Assembly (NCBI GenBank): GCA_945863085.1 | Contig: CAMBCD010000103.1 | Span: 1-8,467, forward strand | Direction of reading: 5' to 3' | From: Bordetella parapertussis | Lineage (GTDB): Bacteria; Pseudomonadota; Gammaproteobacteria; Burkholderiales; SG8-41 | Length of the DNA: 8,467 nucleotides | Shown here: piece after piece, positions 1-6,213 of the stretch | How positions within the stretch are numbered: the first letter of the stretch is position 1 | Layout: each line of letters begins with the position of its first letter | Program-made: the position numbers and the translations under genes | The notes under the pieces: generated by a model | The model's database searches: none | What the model was told of the DNA's origin: nothing | The model's input: the letters and a program-made list of their open reading frames with translations, nothing else

Positions 1-276
1 CGCAAGCTCTACCGCTTCATGACCCCGCTGGCCGGACTGGCGCTGCTGTTTGGTTTCTGGCTGTGGCTGGGTTACGGCATCAGCGGCGGCTGGCTGCATG
101 CCAAGCTGGTGCTGGTGGTGATCCTGATCGGCTATCACCACGCCTGCGGCAGCCTGCTGCGCAAGTTCGAGCAGGGTAAAAACACCCGCTCCCATGTCTG
201 GTACCGCTGGTTCAACGAAATCCCGGTGCTGCTGCTGCTGGCCATTGTCATCCTGGCCGTCGTCAAACCGTTTTAA
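1..276 (+). CDS. hemJ: HemJ/CopD-family membrane protein (protoporphyrinogen IX oxidase type), 3' part
   Basis: The frame is open from base 1, so the 5' end lies outside the window and 91 C-terminal residues are visible; the family is about 140 residues long. The visible part starts RKLYRFMTP and has hydrophobic segments around residues 10-27, 34-46 and 72-88. Family hallmarks are the GWLHAKL stretch, the histidine pair in IGYHHACG, the RSHVWYRWFNEIP motif and the ending VVKPF. These match the HemJ (UPF0093) group, often annotated CopD family, which in bacteria lacking HemG/HemY oxidises protoporphyrinogen IX to protoporphyrin IX in the inner membrane during haem synthesis. The ATG at 19-21 is internal, not the start. 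It is probably cotranscribed with the HIRAN gene 5 bp downstream. Family assignment is firm; enzymatic role is inferred from the family. Confidence 0.85.
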   Translation, partial: RKLYRFMTPLAGLALLFGFWLWLGYGISGGWLHAKLVLVVILIGYHHACGSLLRKFEQGKNTRSHVWYRWFNEIPVLLLLAIVILAVVKPF

Positions 277-281
277 TCCAG

Positions 282-674
282 ATGCCCAGCCTTGCTGCAA
301 TCCTCGCGCTGCTGATGGCGCTGGCCGCCCCCGCCTGCGCTGCGGATGCGCGCATCATCGTCCAGCAATCGCCGCTGGCCGGTTTCCAGTATTACGAAGG
401 CAAAGGCCTGTGGGAAATGATGCGTGTCGGCGACACCCTGCAACTGTCGCGCGAACCACAGAATCCGCACGATGCCAACGCGGTGCGTGTGTTGTGGCGC
501 AACGAAATGCTCGGTTACATCCCGCGCCGCGAAAACAGCGATGTCGCTCGGCAGATGGACCGCGGCGCGCCGGTGAAAGCGCGTATCGTGCAATTGAAAG
601 AAGCACGCAATCCCTGGCAACGCATCGAGTTCGAGGTTTATGTCGAACTCCCCCCGATGAAAACCAAGCCCTGA
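282..674 (+). CDS. Small exported HIRAN-domain protein
   Basis: This 130-residue protein has an N-terminal signal peptide: hydrophobic core at residues 4-16 and a likely signal peptidase I site after APACA at residue 20. A lipobox reading at Cys19 is poor, because -3 to -1 are A-P-A. The mature part is almost entirely one HIRAN domain (about residues 24-122), shown by LSREPQNPHDANAVRV (55-70) and LGYIPRRENSDVARQMDRG (77-95). HIRAN domains in eukaryotic HLTF/Rad5 helicases bind 3' single-stranded DNA ends, but in bacteria they also occur alone, with no known role. The predicted export would place this one in the periplasm, away from the chromosome. It starts 5 bp after hemJ and its TGA abuts the ATG of the methyltransferase gene, so all three are probably one transcript. 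No strong Shine-Dalgarno is visible. Domain call is firm; function unknown. Confidence 0.85.
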   Translation: MPSLAAILALLMALAAPACAADARIIVQQSPLAGFQYYEGKGLWEMMRVGDTLQLSREPQNPHDANAVRVLWRNEMLGYIPRRENSDVARQMDRGAPVKARIVQLKEARNPWQRIEFEVYVELPPMKTKP

Positions 675-1829
675 ATGGAAACTTTTTTCGCCACCTGCCC
701 GCGCGGCCTTGAAGCCGTACTCGCCGAAGAGCTGACCTCGCTCGGCGCACAGGATGTGCGCGCCGTCGAGGGCGGCACCGGCTTCCGCGGCCCCTATGCC
801 CTGTGTTACCGCATCAATCTCGAAAGCCGCATCGCCAGCCGCGTGTTGTGGCGTATCGGGCAATGCCGCTACCGCGACGAGAACGACATTTTCACCGTAG
901 CAAGCAAACTGCCCTGGGCACAGTGGTTCGGCCCTCAGAACAGCATTCGCGTCGATACCTCCGCCATCAAAAGTACTTTGCGCAGCCTCGATTTCGTCAC
1001 GCTGCGCGTGAAGGACGCCGTTTGCGACGTGCTGCGCGCAGCGGAAGGCGACCGGCCCAACGTCGATACCCGCCAGCCCGATGTGCGCATCCATGTTTTC
1101 CTGAACCGCGACGATGCGCTGTTTTATCTCGACACCTCGGGGGACGCGCTGTTCAAACGCGGCTGGCGCACGGCGACCGGTGACGCGCCGCTGCGCGAAA
1201 ACCTTGCCGCAGGCATTTTGAAACTGGCCGGCTGGACGGCGGAGCAGCCTCTGCTCGACCCAATGTGTGGCAGCGGCACCTTCCTGATTGAAGCCGCCTT
1301 GATGGCCACGCGCCGCGCGCCGGGATTGAATCGTAAATTCGGCTTCGAGAAATTGCGCAACTTCGATGCAAAGGCCTGGGAAACCCTGCACCGGCAGGTT
1401 GCGGCGCAGGAAAATAAATCAATAAAAACAATGATTTATGGATATGACCGCAGTGGCGATGCGATTGTCGATGCACGCCAGAACGTCGCCGCGCTGGGCC
1501 TGGAATCCCGCATCGAACTCAAACAATGCAGCTTCGAGGATTCCAAAGCGCCGGCGCCCGCTGGCATGCTGATCACCAATCCGCCGTACGGCGTGCGCAT
1601 GGAAGAACTCGACGACCTCGCCGCCTGGTACCCGACGCTCGGCGATATCCTCAAACAGCGTTACAGCGGCTGGACCGCTTATATCCTGACCGCCGACCTG
1701 CGCCTAGCCAAGATCATGCGCCTGCAGCCTTCGCGGCGCACGCCGCTGTTCAACGGCGCATTGGAATGCCGCTTGTTCAAGTATGAAATGGTGGCGGGGA
1801 GCATGCGCAAGGACGCAAAACAGGTTTGA
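675..1829 (+). CDS. rlmL: THUMP-domain class I SAM-dependent 23S rRNA guanine-N2 methyltransferase, RlmL type
   Basis: The 384-residue product has the architecture of the RlmL half of E. coli RlmKL, the enzyme making m2G2445 in 23S rRNA. An N-terminal ferredoxin-like/THUMP region (about 1-155) binds RNA. It is followed by the linker KRGWRTATGDAPLRENLAAG (161-180) and a Rossmann methyltransferase domain. Motif I is LLDPMCGSGTFLIEAA (193-208, SAM binding). GYDRS (256-260) carries the acidic residue that follows strand 2. Catalytic motif IV is TNPPYGVRM (301-309), the NPPY type used for amino-group methylation. The C-terminal LFNGALECRLFKYEM (358-372) is family-typical. No second methyltransferase (RlmK-like) domain is fused, as in many non-enteric bacteria. 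The ATG directly abuts the upstream TGA, suggesting translational coupling. Family is firm; the exact target base is inferred from RlmL. Confidence 0.88.
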   Translation: METFFATCPRGLEAVLAEELTSLGAQDVRAVEGGTGFRGPYALCYRINLESRIASRVLWRIGQCRYRDENDIFTVASKLPWAQWFGPQNSIRVDTSAIKSTLRSLDFVTLRVKDAVCDVLRAAEGDRPNVDTRQPDVRIHVFLNRDDALFYLDTSGDALFKRGWRTATGDAPLRENLAAGILKLAGWTAEQPLLDPMCGSGTFLIEAALMATRRAPGLNRKFGFEKLRNFDAKAWETLHRQVAAQENKSIKTMIYGYDRSGDAIVDARQNVAALGLESRIELKQCSFEDSKAPAPAGMLITNPPYGVRMEELDDLAAWYPTLGDILKQRYSGWTAYILTADLRLAKIMRLQPSRRTPLFNGALECRLFKYEMVAGSMRKDAKQV

Positions 1830-1830
1830 T

Positions 1831-1854
1831 GCCGCCCGGCTTTTCATACGTATG
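1831..1854. other. Convergent junction with 10-bp palindrome, no clear terminator
   Basis: Only 27 bp separate the stop codons of rlmL and the oppositely oriented hydroxy-acid gene. The gap holds GCCGCCCGGC followed by TTTTC (1831-1845), a very short stem that could at best be a weak terminator for the plus strand. It also holds a perfect 10-bp palindrome CATACGTATG (1845-1854). Neither is a convincing Rho-independent terminator, so the two transcripts may overlap at their 3' ends. Confidence 0.3.
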
Positions 1855-1856
1855 GA

Positions 1857-3020
1857 TCACCCTGAGCGCGCGAGATAACTCACACCCAGTGCGCTGATGT
1901 CCGGGCAGCCGATCAGCGCCAGCAGCCGATCGATTTCGTCGCGGTAGATTTCTATGGCACGTGCAGCACCGGCCTCGCCGGCGACCGCGGTGCCGTACAG
2001 CGTGGCGCGGCCGATCATCACTGCATTGGCCCCCAATGCCAGCGCCTTGACCACATCAGCGCCGCGGCGAAAGCCGCTGTCGACGATCACCGTGGCGCCA
2101 TTGCCGATGGCTGCAACGACTTCGGGGAGGATTTCTATGGGCGCACGCGTGCTGTCCACCGCGCGTCCGCCGTGGTTGGAAACGATGACGCCGTCAACGC
2201 CGCAGTCTGCCGCCAACTTCGCATCCTCGGCGCGCAATATGCCCTTCACCATCAGCGCATGCGGCCACAGCCTGCGGATTTCACGCAGGTCATCCCAGGT
2301 CAGCGAGTCCGTCACCATCATCGAGCGGCCCATCGGCAGCGCGGTGATGCGCGATTTCATCTGTGTCGGATAATTCTCGTAACGCGGCATGCCGCTGGTG
2401 AGCAGATACTTGAGCAGCACCCCCGTGAGCCAGCGCGGGTGCAGCAGCACGTCGGTGACGTTGCGGCGGGTGAAACGGAAGGGCACGGTCATGCCGTTCC
2501 TCAGGTTGTATTCGCGGCCCGGCGTCACCGGCGTATCGACGGTGACCACCAGCGCTTCGTAGCCCGCCGTTTTTGCGCGCGCGATCAAGGCATGTGATGC
2601 CGCGCGGTCGGGCCACATGTAGACCTGGAACCACAGATTGCCGCCGGCTTCAGCAGCAACGCGTTCCAGCGATGTCATCGAACCGGTTGCCAGCGTGTAC
2701 GGTATGCCCGCTGCTTTCGCTGCGCGCGCCAGCGCGATCTCCCCTTCGTACCAGGCCAGGCCCGCCGAACCGGTGGGGCCGACCACCAGCGGCATCGCCA
2801 ATGGTTTGCCATACAGCTTGGTGGCAAGGCTGCGTTTGGACGTATCGACGAGCATGTGTGGTTCGAGCTTGATACGCTCGAAAGCCGCGCGATTGTTCGC
2901 GACCGCCACCTCGTCGCCGTTGCCACGATCAAAAAACTCGAACACGCCCTTGGGCAGGCGCCTGCGCGCCAGTTCGCGCAGGTCGGCGATGTCGTAGGCG
3001 CCGAAGGTCTTTTCCGTCAT
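1857..3020 (-). CDS. FMN-dependent alpha-hydroxy-acid dehydrogenase/oxidase (LldD / mandelate dehydrogenase family)
   Basis: The 387-residue product is a full-length TIM-barrel flavoprotein that oxidises 2-hydroxy acids to 2-oxo acids. Visible family residues are VGPTGSAG (80-87, FMN binding), WFQVYMW with Tyr134, TVDTPVTPGRE with Arg169, VKG with Lys259 (FMN N1), the catalytic base in SNHGGR (His283, with Arg286), DSGFRRGAD (314-322, phosphate binding) and ALALGANAVMIGR (326-338). Overall it resembles bacterial (S)-mandelate dehydrogenase more than glycolate oxidase. The loop at about 176-235 is long, the region that in mandelate and lactate dehydrogenases contacts the membrane. The N-terminal catalytic Tyr is replaced by Phe29. 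Substrate cannot be predicted: lactate, mandelate, glycolate or another 2-hydroxy acid. The ATG has an AGGGTG-like Shine-Dalgarno at 3026-3031. It lies 47 bp downstream of the TSUP transporter gene and is probably cotranscribed with it. Confidence 0.85.
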   Translation of the reverse strand: MTEKTFGAYDIADLRELARRRLPKGVFEFFDRGNGDEVAVANNRAAFERIKLEPHMLVDTSKRSLATKLYGKPLAMPLVVGPTGSAGLAWYEGEIALARAAKAAGIPYTLATGSMTSLERVAAEAGGNLWFQVYMWPDRAASHALIARAKTAGYEALVVTVDTPVTPGREYNLRNGMTVPFRFTRRNVTDVLLHPRWLTGVLLKYLLTSGMPRYENYPTQMKSRITALPMGRSMMVTDSLTWDDLREIRRLWPHALMVKGILRAEDAKLAADCGVDGVIVSNHGGRAVDSTRAPIEILPEVVAAIGNGATVIVDSGFRRGADVVKALALGANAVMIGRATLYGTAVAGEAGAARAIEIYRDEIDRLLALIGCPDISALGVSYLARSG

Positions 3021-3067
3021 AGGCCCACCCTGAATGGATTTACAAAAACATTAATAAAATCAAATAC
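3021..3067 (-). promoter_or_regulatory. AT-rich leader of the hydroxy-acid gene
   Basis: This short gap is sharply AT-rich against its surroundings. On the minus strand it contains TATTTGATTTTAT (plus-strand 3054-3066), which includes a TTGATT hexamer resembling a -35 box. A weak TAAATC follows 15 bp later. This could be a minor promoter of its own for the gene, or simply a leader within a two-gene transcript. Evidence is only compositional and motif-like. Confidence 0.25.
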
Positions 3068-3829
3068 TTATGATCTTGTCACCCGTAGAATCAGCGACCC
3101 GCCGATCATCAGCAGCAACACACCGATCACCTTCAGCAGCGTCTCGCGCGATGCGCTCAACTGGATGTGATGCCCGGCCCAGATGCCGCCCAGTGCGAAA
3201 GGCAGCAGCAGCACTGCACCGATGACGCGGTCCATCAGGATCAGGCCGCCGATGAGGAACACCAGCGCGCGGATTGAGGTCGACAGCAGCACCATGTTCG
3301 ACAATGTTGCGCGCAGCACCGCCTTGTCCGGCAGGCGGCGCGACAGGTAGATCGCATAGGGCGGCGCACCGACGCCGAACAGGGTGCCTGCAGCACCGCC
3401 GCAAAAACCGGAAATCACCGCCCAGGGATGGCGCGCGATGCCGATCTGCGGTGCGCCGGCATACAGCGAATACAGGCCGTAGCTGCAGAGAAAAATGCCG
3501 AAGGCGGCGATGGTCGCCTGCTGCGGCAAGGTCACCAGCGCCGTGACCCCGGCCACGGCGCCGGCCAGCGAAAAGGGCGCCATCCATTTCAATTCACCGC
3601 GGTCCGCATCCTTTGAAAACCTTGAGCCCAGCGCCAGCGCCGCGGATACGTCGAGCAGCACACACATTGGCAGTACAAAACTCAGCGGAAAAAAGTACGA
3701 CAGCGCCGGCACCGTGAACATCGCGGCGCCGAAAGTGGTGATGCCGAAAATCACATAGGCCCCGCCGACGATGGCGGCACAGGCGATATAGGTCGCCAGG
3801 TCGAAAGGGATTTCGAAGGGGGCACCCAT
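3068..3829 (-). CDS. TSUP-family membrane transporter (TauE/SafE sulfite/organosulfonate exporter type)
   Basis: From the ATG at 3829 the product is 253 residues with seven or eight hydrophobic segments (about 13-33, 38-60, 85-103, 105-123, 136-157, 172-196, 201-222, 231-248). The two-fold TSUP repeat is visible: VIFGITTFGAAMFTVP near the first helix and GGAAGTLFGVGAPPYAIYL (144-162) at the start of the second half. TSUP proteins move anions such as sulfite, sulfoacetate, sulfolactate or thiosulfate across the inner membrane. The substrate here is not predictable. A GTG at 3847 would add six residues, but it lies inside the pilU terminator hairpin and its nearest AGGG is about 14 nt away. The ATG at 3829 is preferred, though it too lacks a good Shine-Dalgarno. 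The gene is followed 47 bp later by the hydroxy-acid enzyme, suggesting a functional pair. Confidence 0.82.
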   Translation of the reverse strand: MGAPFEIPFDLATYIACAAIVGGAYVIFGITTFGAAMFTVPALSYFFPLSFVLPMCVLLDVSAALALGSRFSKDADRGELKWMAPFSLAGAVAGVTALVTLPQQATIAAFGIFLCSYGLYSLYAGAPQIGIARHPWAVISGFCGGAAGTLFGVGAPPYAIYLSRRLPDKAVLRATLSNMVLLSTSIRALVFLIGGLILMDRVIGAVLLLPFALGGIWAGHHIQLSASRETLLKVIGVLLLMIGGSLILRVTRS

Positions 3830-3831
3830 CA

Positions 3832-3860
3832 AGAAAAACGCCGGCACTGCGGCCGGCGTT
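3832..3860 (-). terminator. Intrinsic terminator downstream of pilU
   Basis: On the minus strand, AACGCCGGC (3860-3852) pairs perfectly with GCCGGCGTT (3845-3837) around a 6-nt loop. The stem is followed at once by TTTTTCTT. A 9-bp GC-rich stem with a U tract, 20 nt after the pilU stop, is a textbook Rho-independent terminator for the pilT-pilU transcript. The U tract ends just before the preferred ATG of the downstream transporter gene (3829). Confidence 0.85.
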
Positions 3861-3880
3861 GCCCTGCGGAAAGGCGCGAA

Positions 3881-5017
3881 TCAGACAAGGTTCAGGTGCT
3901 CGATGCCGGTCATCACATCCTTGTCCTTGGTGTCCTTGCTGTTCAGTTTGATGTTCAGGCGCAATTCGTTCATCGAGTCGGCATTGCGCAGCGCATCTTC
4001 GTAGCTGATGTCGCCGGATTCGTACAGGTCGAACAAGTGCTGGTCAAAAGTCTGCATGCCCAATTCGCGCGACTTGGCCATGATGCCCTTGATTTCGTGC
4101 ACCTCGCCCTTGAAGATCATGTCCGAAATCAGCGGCGAGTTAAGCAGGATTTCGACCGCGGCGGCGCGGCCCTTGCCATCCTTTTTCGGAATCAGCCGCT
4201 GCGACACCAGGGCACGGATATTCAGTGACAAGTCCATCAGCAACTGCTGTTTCCGCTCTTCCGGGAAAAAGTTGATGATCCGGTCCAGCGCCTGGTTGGC
4301 GCTGTTGGCATGCAGGGTCGCCATGGCCAGGTGGCCGGTTTCGGCAAAAGCGATGGCGTGATCCATGGTTTCGCGGTCGCGTATCTCGCCGATCAGGATC
4401 ACGTCCGGTGCCTGACGCAGCGTGTTTTTCAGCGCAGCGTGCCAGGAGTCGGTATCGACCCCGACTTCGCGCTGGGTGACCACGCAGTTCTTGTGGTCGT
4501 GCACGTATTCAATCGGATCCTCGATGGTGATGATGTGGCCGTAGCTGTTTTCGTTGCGGTAACCCATCATCGCCGCCAGCGACGTCGATTTGCCCGAGCC
4601 CGTGCCGCCAACCATGATCACCAGACCGCGCTTGGTCATCACCACGTCTTTCAGCACCGGTGGCAGCTTCAGGTCGTCGAACTTCGGAATCGAGGTGTTG
4701 ATGGTCCGCAACACCATGCCGACACGGCCTTGTTGCATGAAGGCGTTGACGCGGAAACGGCCGATGTCGCCGGGGCTGACCGCGAAATTGCATTCCTTGG
4801 TCGCCTCGAACTCGCCGGCCTGCTTGTCATTCATGATGCCGCGCGCGAGTTCCGCCGTGTGCTGCGCCGTCAGCGTCTGCTGTGCGACCGGGGTCATCTT
4901 GCCGTCGAGCTTGATCGCCGGCGGAAAACCCACCGTGATAAACAGGTCGGAGGCCTTTTTCGCGACCATCGCCCGCAGCAGATCGTGCATGAATTTGACT
5001 GCCTGTTCTCTTTCCAT
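3881..5017 (-). CDS. pilU: PilU, type IVa pilus retraction ATPase (PilT paralogue)
   Basis: The 378-residue product is a PilT/VirB11-class AAA-like secretion ATPase, the usual length for PilU. It shows an N-terminal PAS-like region with KKASDLFITVGFPP (20-33), Walker A GGTGSGKST (137-145), Asp box TIEDPIE (164-170), Walker B VILIGEIRD (206-214, catalytic Glu211) and His box TGHLAMATLHANS (227-239). PilU works at the cytoplasmic base of the pilus with PilT to help depolymerise pilin. In several species it cannot retract pili alone but raises force. The assignment to PilU rather than PilT rests on position after pilT, the GGTGSGKST Walker A, the longer C-terminal tail (about 350-378) and loss of PilT's AIRNLIRE motif (here LISDMIFKGE). 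The ATG has a strong AAGGAG Shine-Dalgarno (5024-5029) 6 nt upstream. It follows pilT by 44 bp in the same transcript and ends at a clear terminator. Confidence 0.94.
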   Translation of the reverse strand: MEREQAVKFMHDLLRAMVAKKASDLFITVGFPPAIKLDGKMTPVAQQTLTAQHTAELARGIMNDKQAGEFEATKECNFAVSPGDIGRFRVNAFMQQGRVGMVLRTINTSIPKFDDLKLPPVLKDVVMTKRGLVIMVGGTGSGKSTSLAAMMGYRNENSYGHIITIEDPIEYVHDHKNCVVTQREVGVDTDSWHAALKNTLRQAPDVILIGEIRDRETMDHAIAFAETGHLAMATLHANSANQALDRIINFFPEERKQQLLMDLSLNIRALVSQRLIPKKDGKGRAAAVEILLNSPLISDMIFKGEVHEIKGIMAKSRELGMQTFDQHLFDLYESGDISYEDALRNADSMNELRLNIKLNSKDTKDKDVMTGIEHLNLV

Positions 5018-5061
5018 GCCTGGCTCCTTCTTTAATTATTGCCTGATGCTGCTCCGGAATG

Positions 5062-6102
5062 TTACCGGAACGAGTCCTTGTTCATCGCCTTGCCGCGCGC
5101 TTCGTCCACCGACACGATGTTGCGCTTGACCAGATCCTGCAGATTCTGATCCAGCGTCTGCATGCCGAGCTGGGCGCCGGTCTGGATCGCCGAATACATC
5201 TGCGCCACCTTGTTTTCGCGGATCAGATTGCGGATCGCCGGCGTGCCGACCATGATTTCATGTGCCGCGGCACGGCCGCTGCCGTCCTTGGTTTTGAGCA
5301 GTGTCTGCGAAATCACCGCGCGCAGCGATTCCGACAACATCGACCGCATCATCTCCTTCTCTTCTGCCGGGAATACGTCGATGATCCGGTCGATGGTCTT
5401 GGCGGCGGAGCTGGTATGCAGCGTGCCGAACACCAAATGGCCCGTTTCAGCAGCGGTCAGCGCCAGGCGGATGGTTTCCAGATCGCGCATCTCACCGACC
5501 AGGATGATGTCCGGATCCTCGCGCAGGGCAGAACGCAGCGCGTTGGCAAACGACAGCGTGTGCGGACCGACCTCGCGCTGGTTGATCAGGCATTTTTTCG
5601 ATTCGTGGACGAATTCGATCGGGTCTTCCACAGTCAGGATGTGGCCCTGCTCGTTTTCATTGATATGGTTGACGATGGCGGCCAGCGTGGTCGATTTGCC
5701 CGAACCTGTCGGGCCGGTCACCAGCACCACGCCGCGCGGCTGGTTGGCGATTTCGACGAACACCTTGGGTGCCTTCAGGTCTTCCAAGCTCAGCACCTTG
5801 GACGGAATGGTGCGGAACACCGCGCCGGCGCCGCGCTGCTGGACAAAGGCATTGACGCGAAAACGCGCGAGATTGGGAATCGAGAACGAAAAGTCGCATT
5901 CCAGGTTTTCTTCGTAGAACTTGCGCTGGCCGTCGTTCATGATGTCGTAGACCATCGCATGAACGTCTTTGTGCTCCAGCGCCGGCAGGTTGATGCGGCG
6001 GATGTCGCCATGGACACGGATCATCGGCGGCAACCCCGAGGACAAATGCAGGTCGGAGGCTTTATTCTTGACAACGAAGGCCAGCAGTTCGGAGATGTCC
6101 AT
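5062..6102 (-). CDS. pilT: PilT, type IVa pilus retraction ATPase
   Basis: The 346-residue product is a canonical PilT, a hexameric cytoplasmic ATPase that drives pilus retraction for twitching motility, surface sensing and DNA uptake. Motifs are KASDLHLSSGLPP (14-26, N-terminal domain), Walker A GPTGSGKST (130-138), Asp box TVEDPIE (157-163), Walker B IILVGEMRD (199-207, catalytic Glu204), His box TGHLVFGTLHTSS (220-232) and the PilT-specific AIRNLIRE (289-296), needed for retraction in characterised homologues. All key residues are present. The ATG has AGGG 8 nt upstream (6111-6114). The gene is transcribed divergently from yggS across a 111-bp intergenic region and is followed 44 bp later by pilU. 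I see no terminator between the two genes, so they are read as one operon. Confidence 0.96.
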   Translation of the reverse strand: MDISELLAFVVKNKASDLHLSSGLPPMIRVHGDIRRINLPALEHKDVHAMVYDIMNDGQRKFYEENLECDFSFSIPNLARFRVNAFVQQRGAGAVFRTIPSKVLSLEDLKAPKVFVEIANQPRGVVLVTGPTGSGKSTTLAAIVNHINENEQGHILTVEDPIEFVHESKKCLINQREVGPHTLSFANALRSALREDPDIILVGEMRDLETIRLALTAAETGHLVFGTLHTSSAAKTIDRIIDVFPAEEKEMMRSMLSESLRAVISQTLLKTKDGSGRAAAHEIMVGTPAIRNLIRENKVAQMYSAIQTGAQLGMQTLDQNLQDLVKRNIVSVDEARGKAMNKDSFR

Positions 6103-6213
6103 TTATAATTCCCTAGGGGATGGCGGGTCAGGGCGTCGTCATTACCGTGCACTATTATTGACTATTAAATCAAATATTGCACCGCGACGCCTGCAACGGA
6201 AAGCGTTGAAATT
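6103..6213. promoter_or_regulatory. Divergent pilT / yggS control region
   Basis: These 111 bp between two divergent genes must hold both promoters. The centre (6148-6181) is a 34-bp AT-rich island bounded by TGCA at each end. It contains the dyad TTGA-N8-TCAA (6158-6173) and hexamers such as TTGACT (6158-6163) and TATTAT (6153-6158). I could not find a -35/-10 pair with 16-18 bp spacing in either direction, so exact promoters are not called. The pilT Shine-Dalgarno (AGGG, 6111-6114) and a GGAAAG for yggS (6198-6203) frame the region. Confidence 0.6.

Noticed and set aside
273..1391. A 372-codon minus-strand frame opposite the HIRAN gene and rlmL
   Set aside because: It crosses two well-supported plus-strand genes, has shadow-like composition and no domain or ribosome-binding site.
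1831..1845. Possible plus-strand terminator GCCGCCCGGC-TTTTC after rlmL
   Set aside because: The stem is only 3-4 bp with almost no loop room, too weak to call as a terminator.
4310..5035. A 241-codon plus-strand frame opposite pilU
   Set aside because: It is antisense shadow coding of the conserved ATPase core, with no recognisable protein features.
5040..5064. CCGG-flanked inverted repeat between pilT and pilU
   Set aside because: It is a short stem overlapping the pilT stop with no following U tract; it does not look like a terminator and would not separate the two genes.
5059..6108. A 349-codon open frame on the plus strand covering all of pilT
   Set aside because: It is exactly antisense to a gene with every PilT motif intact. 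High third-position GC leaves the opposite strand open; the translation is rich in His, Arg and Gln with no recognisable domain.
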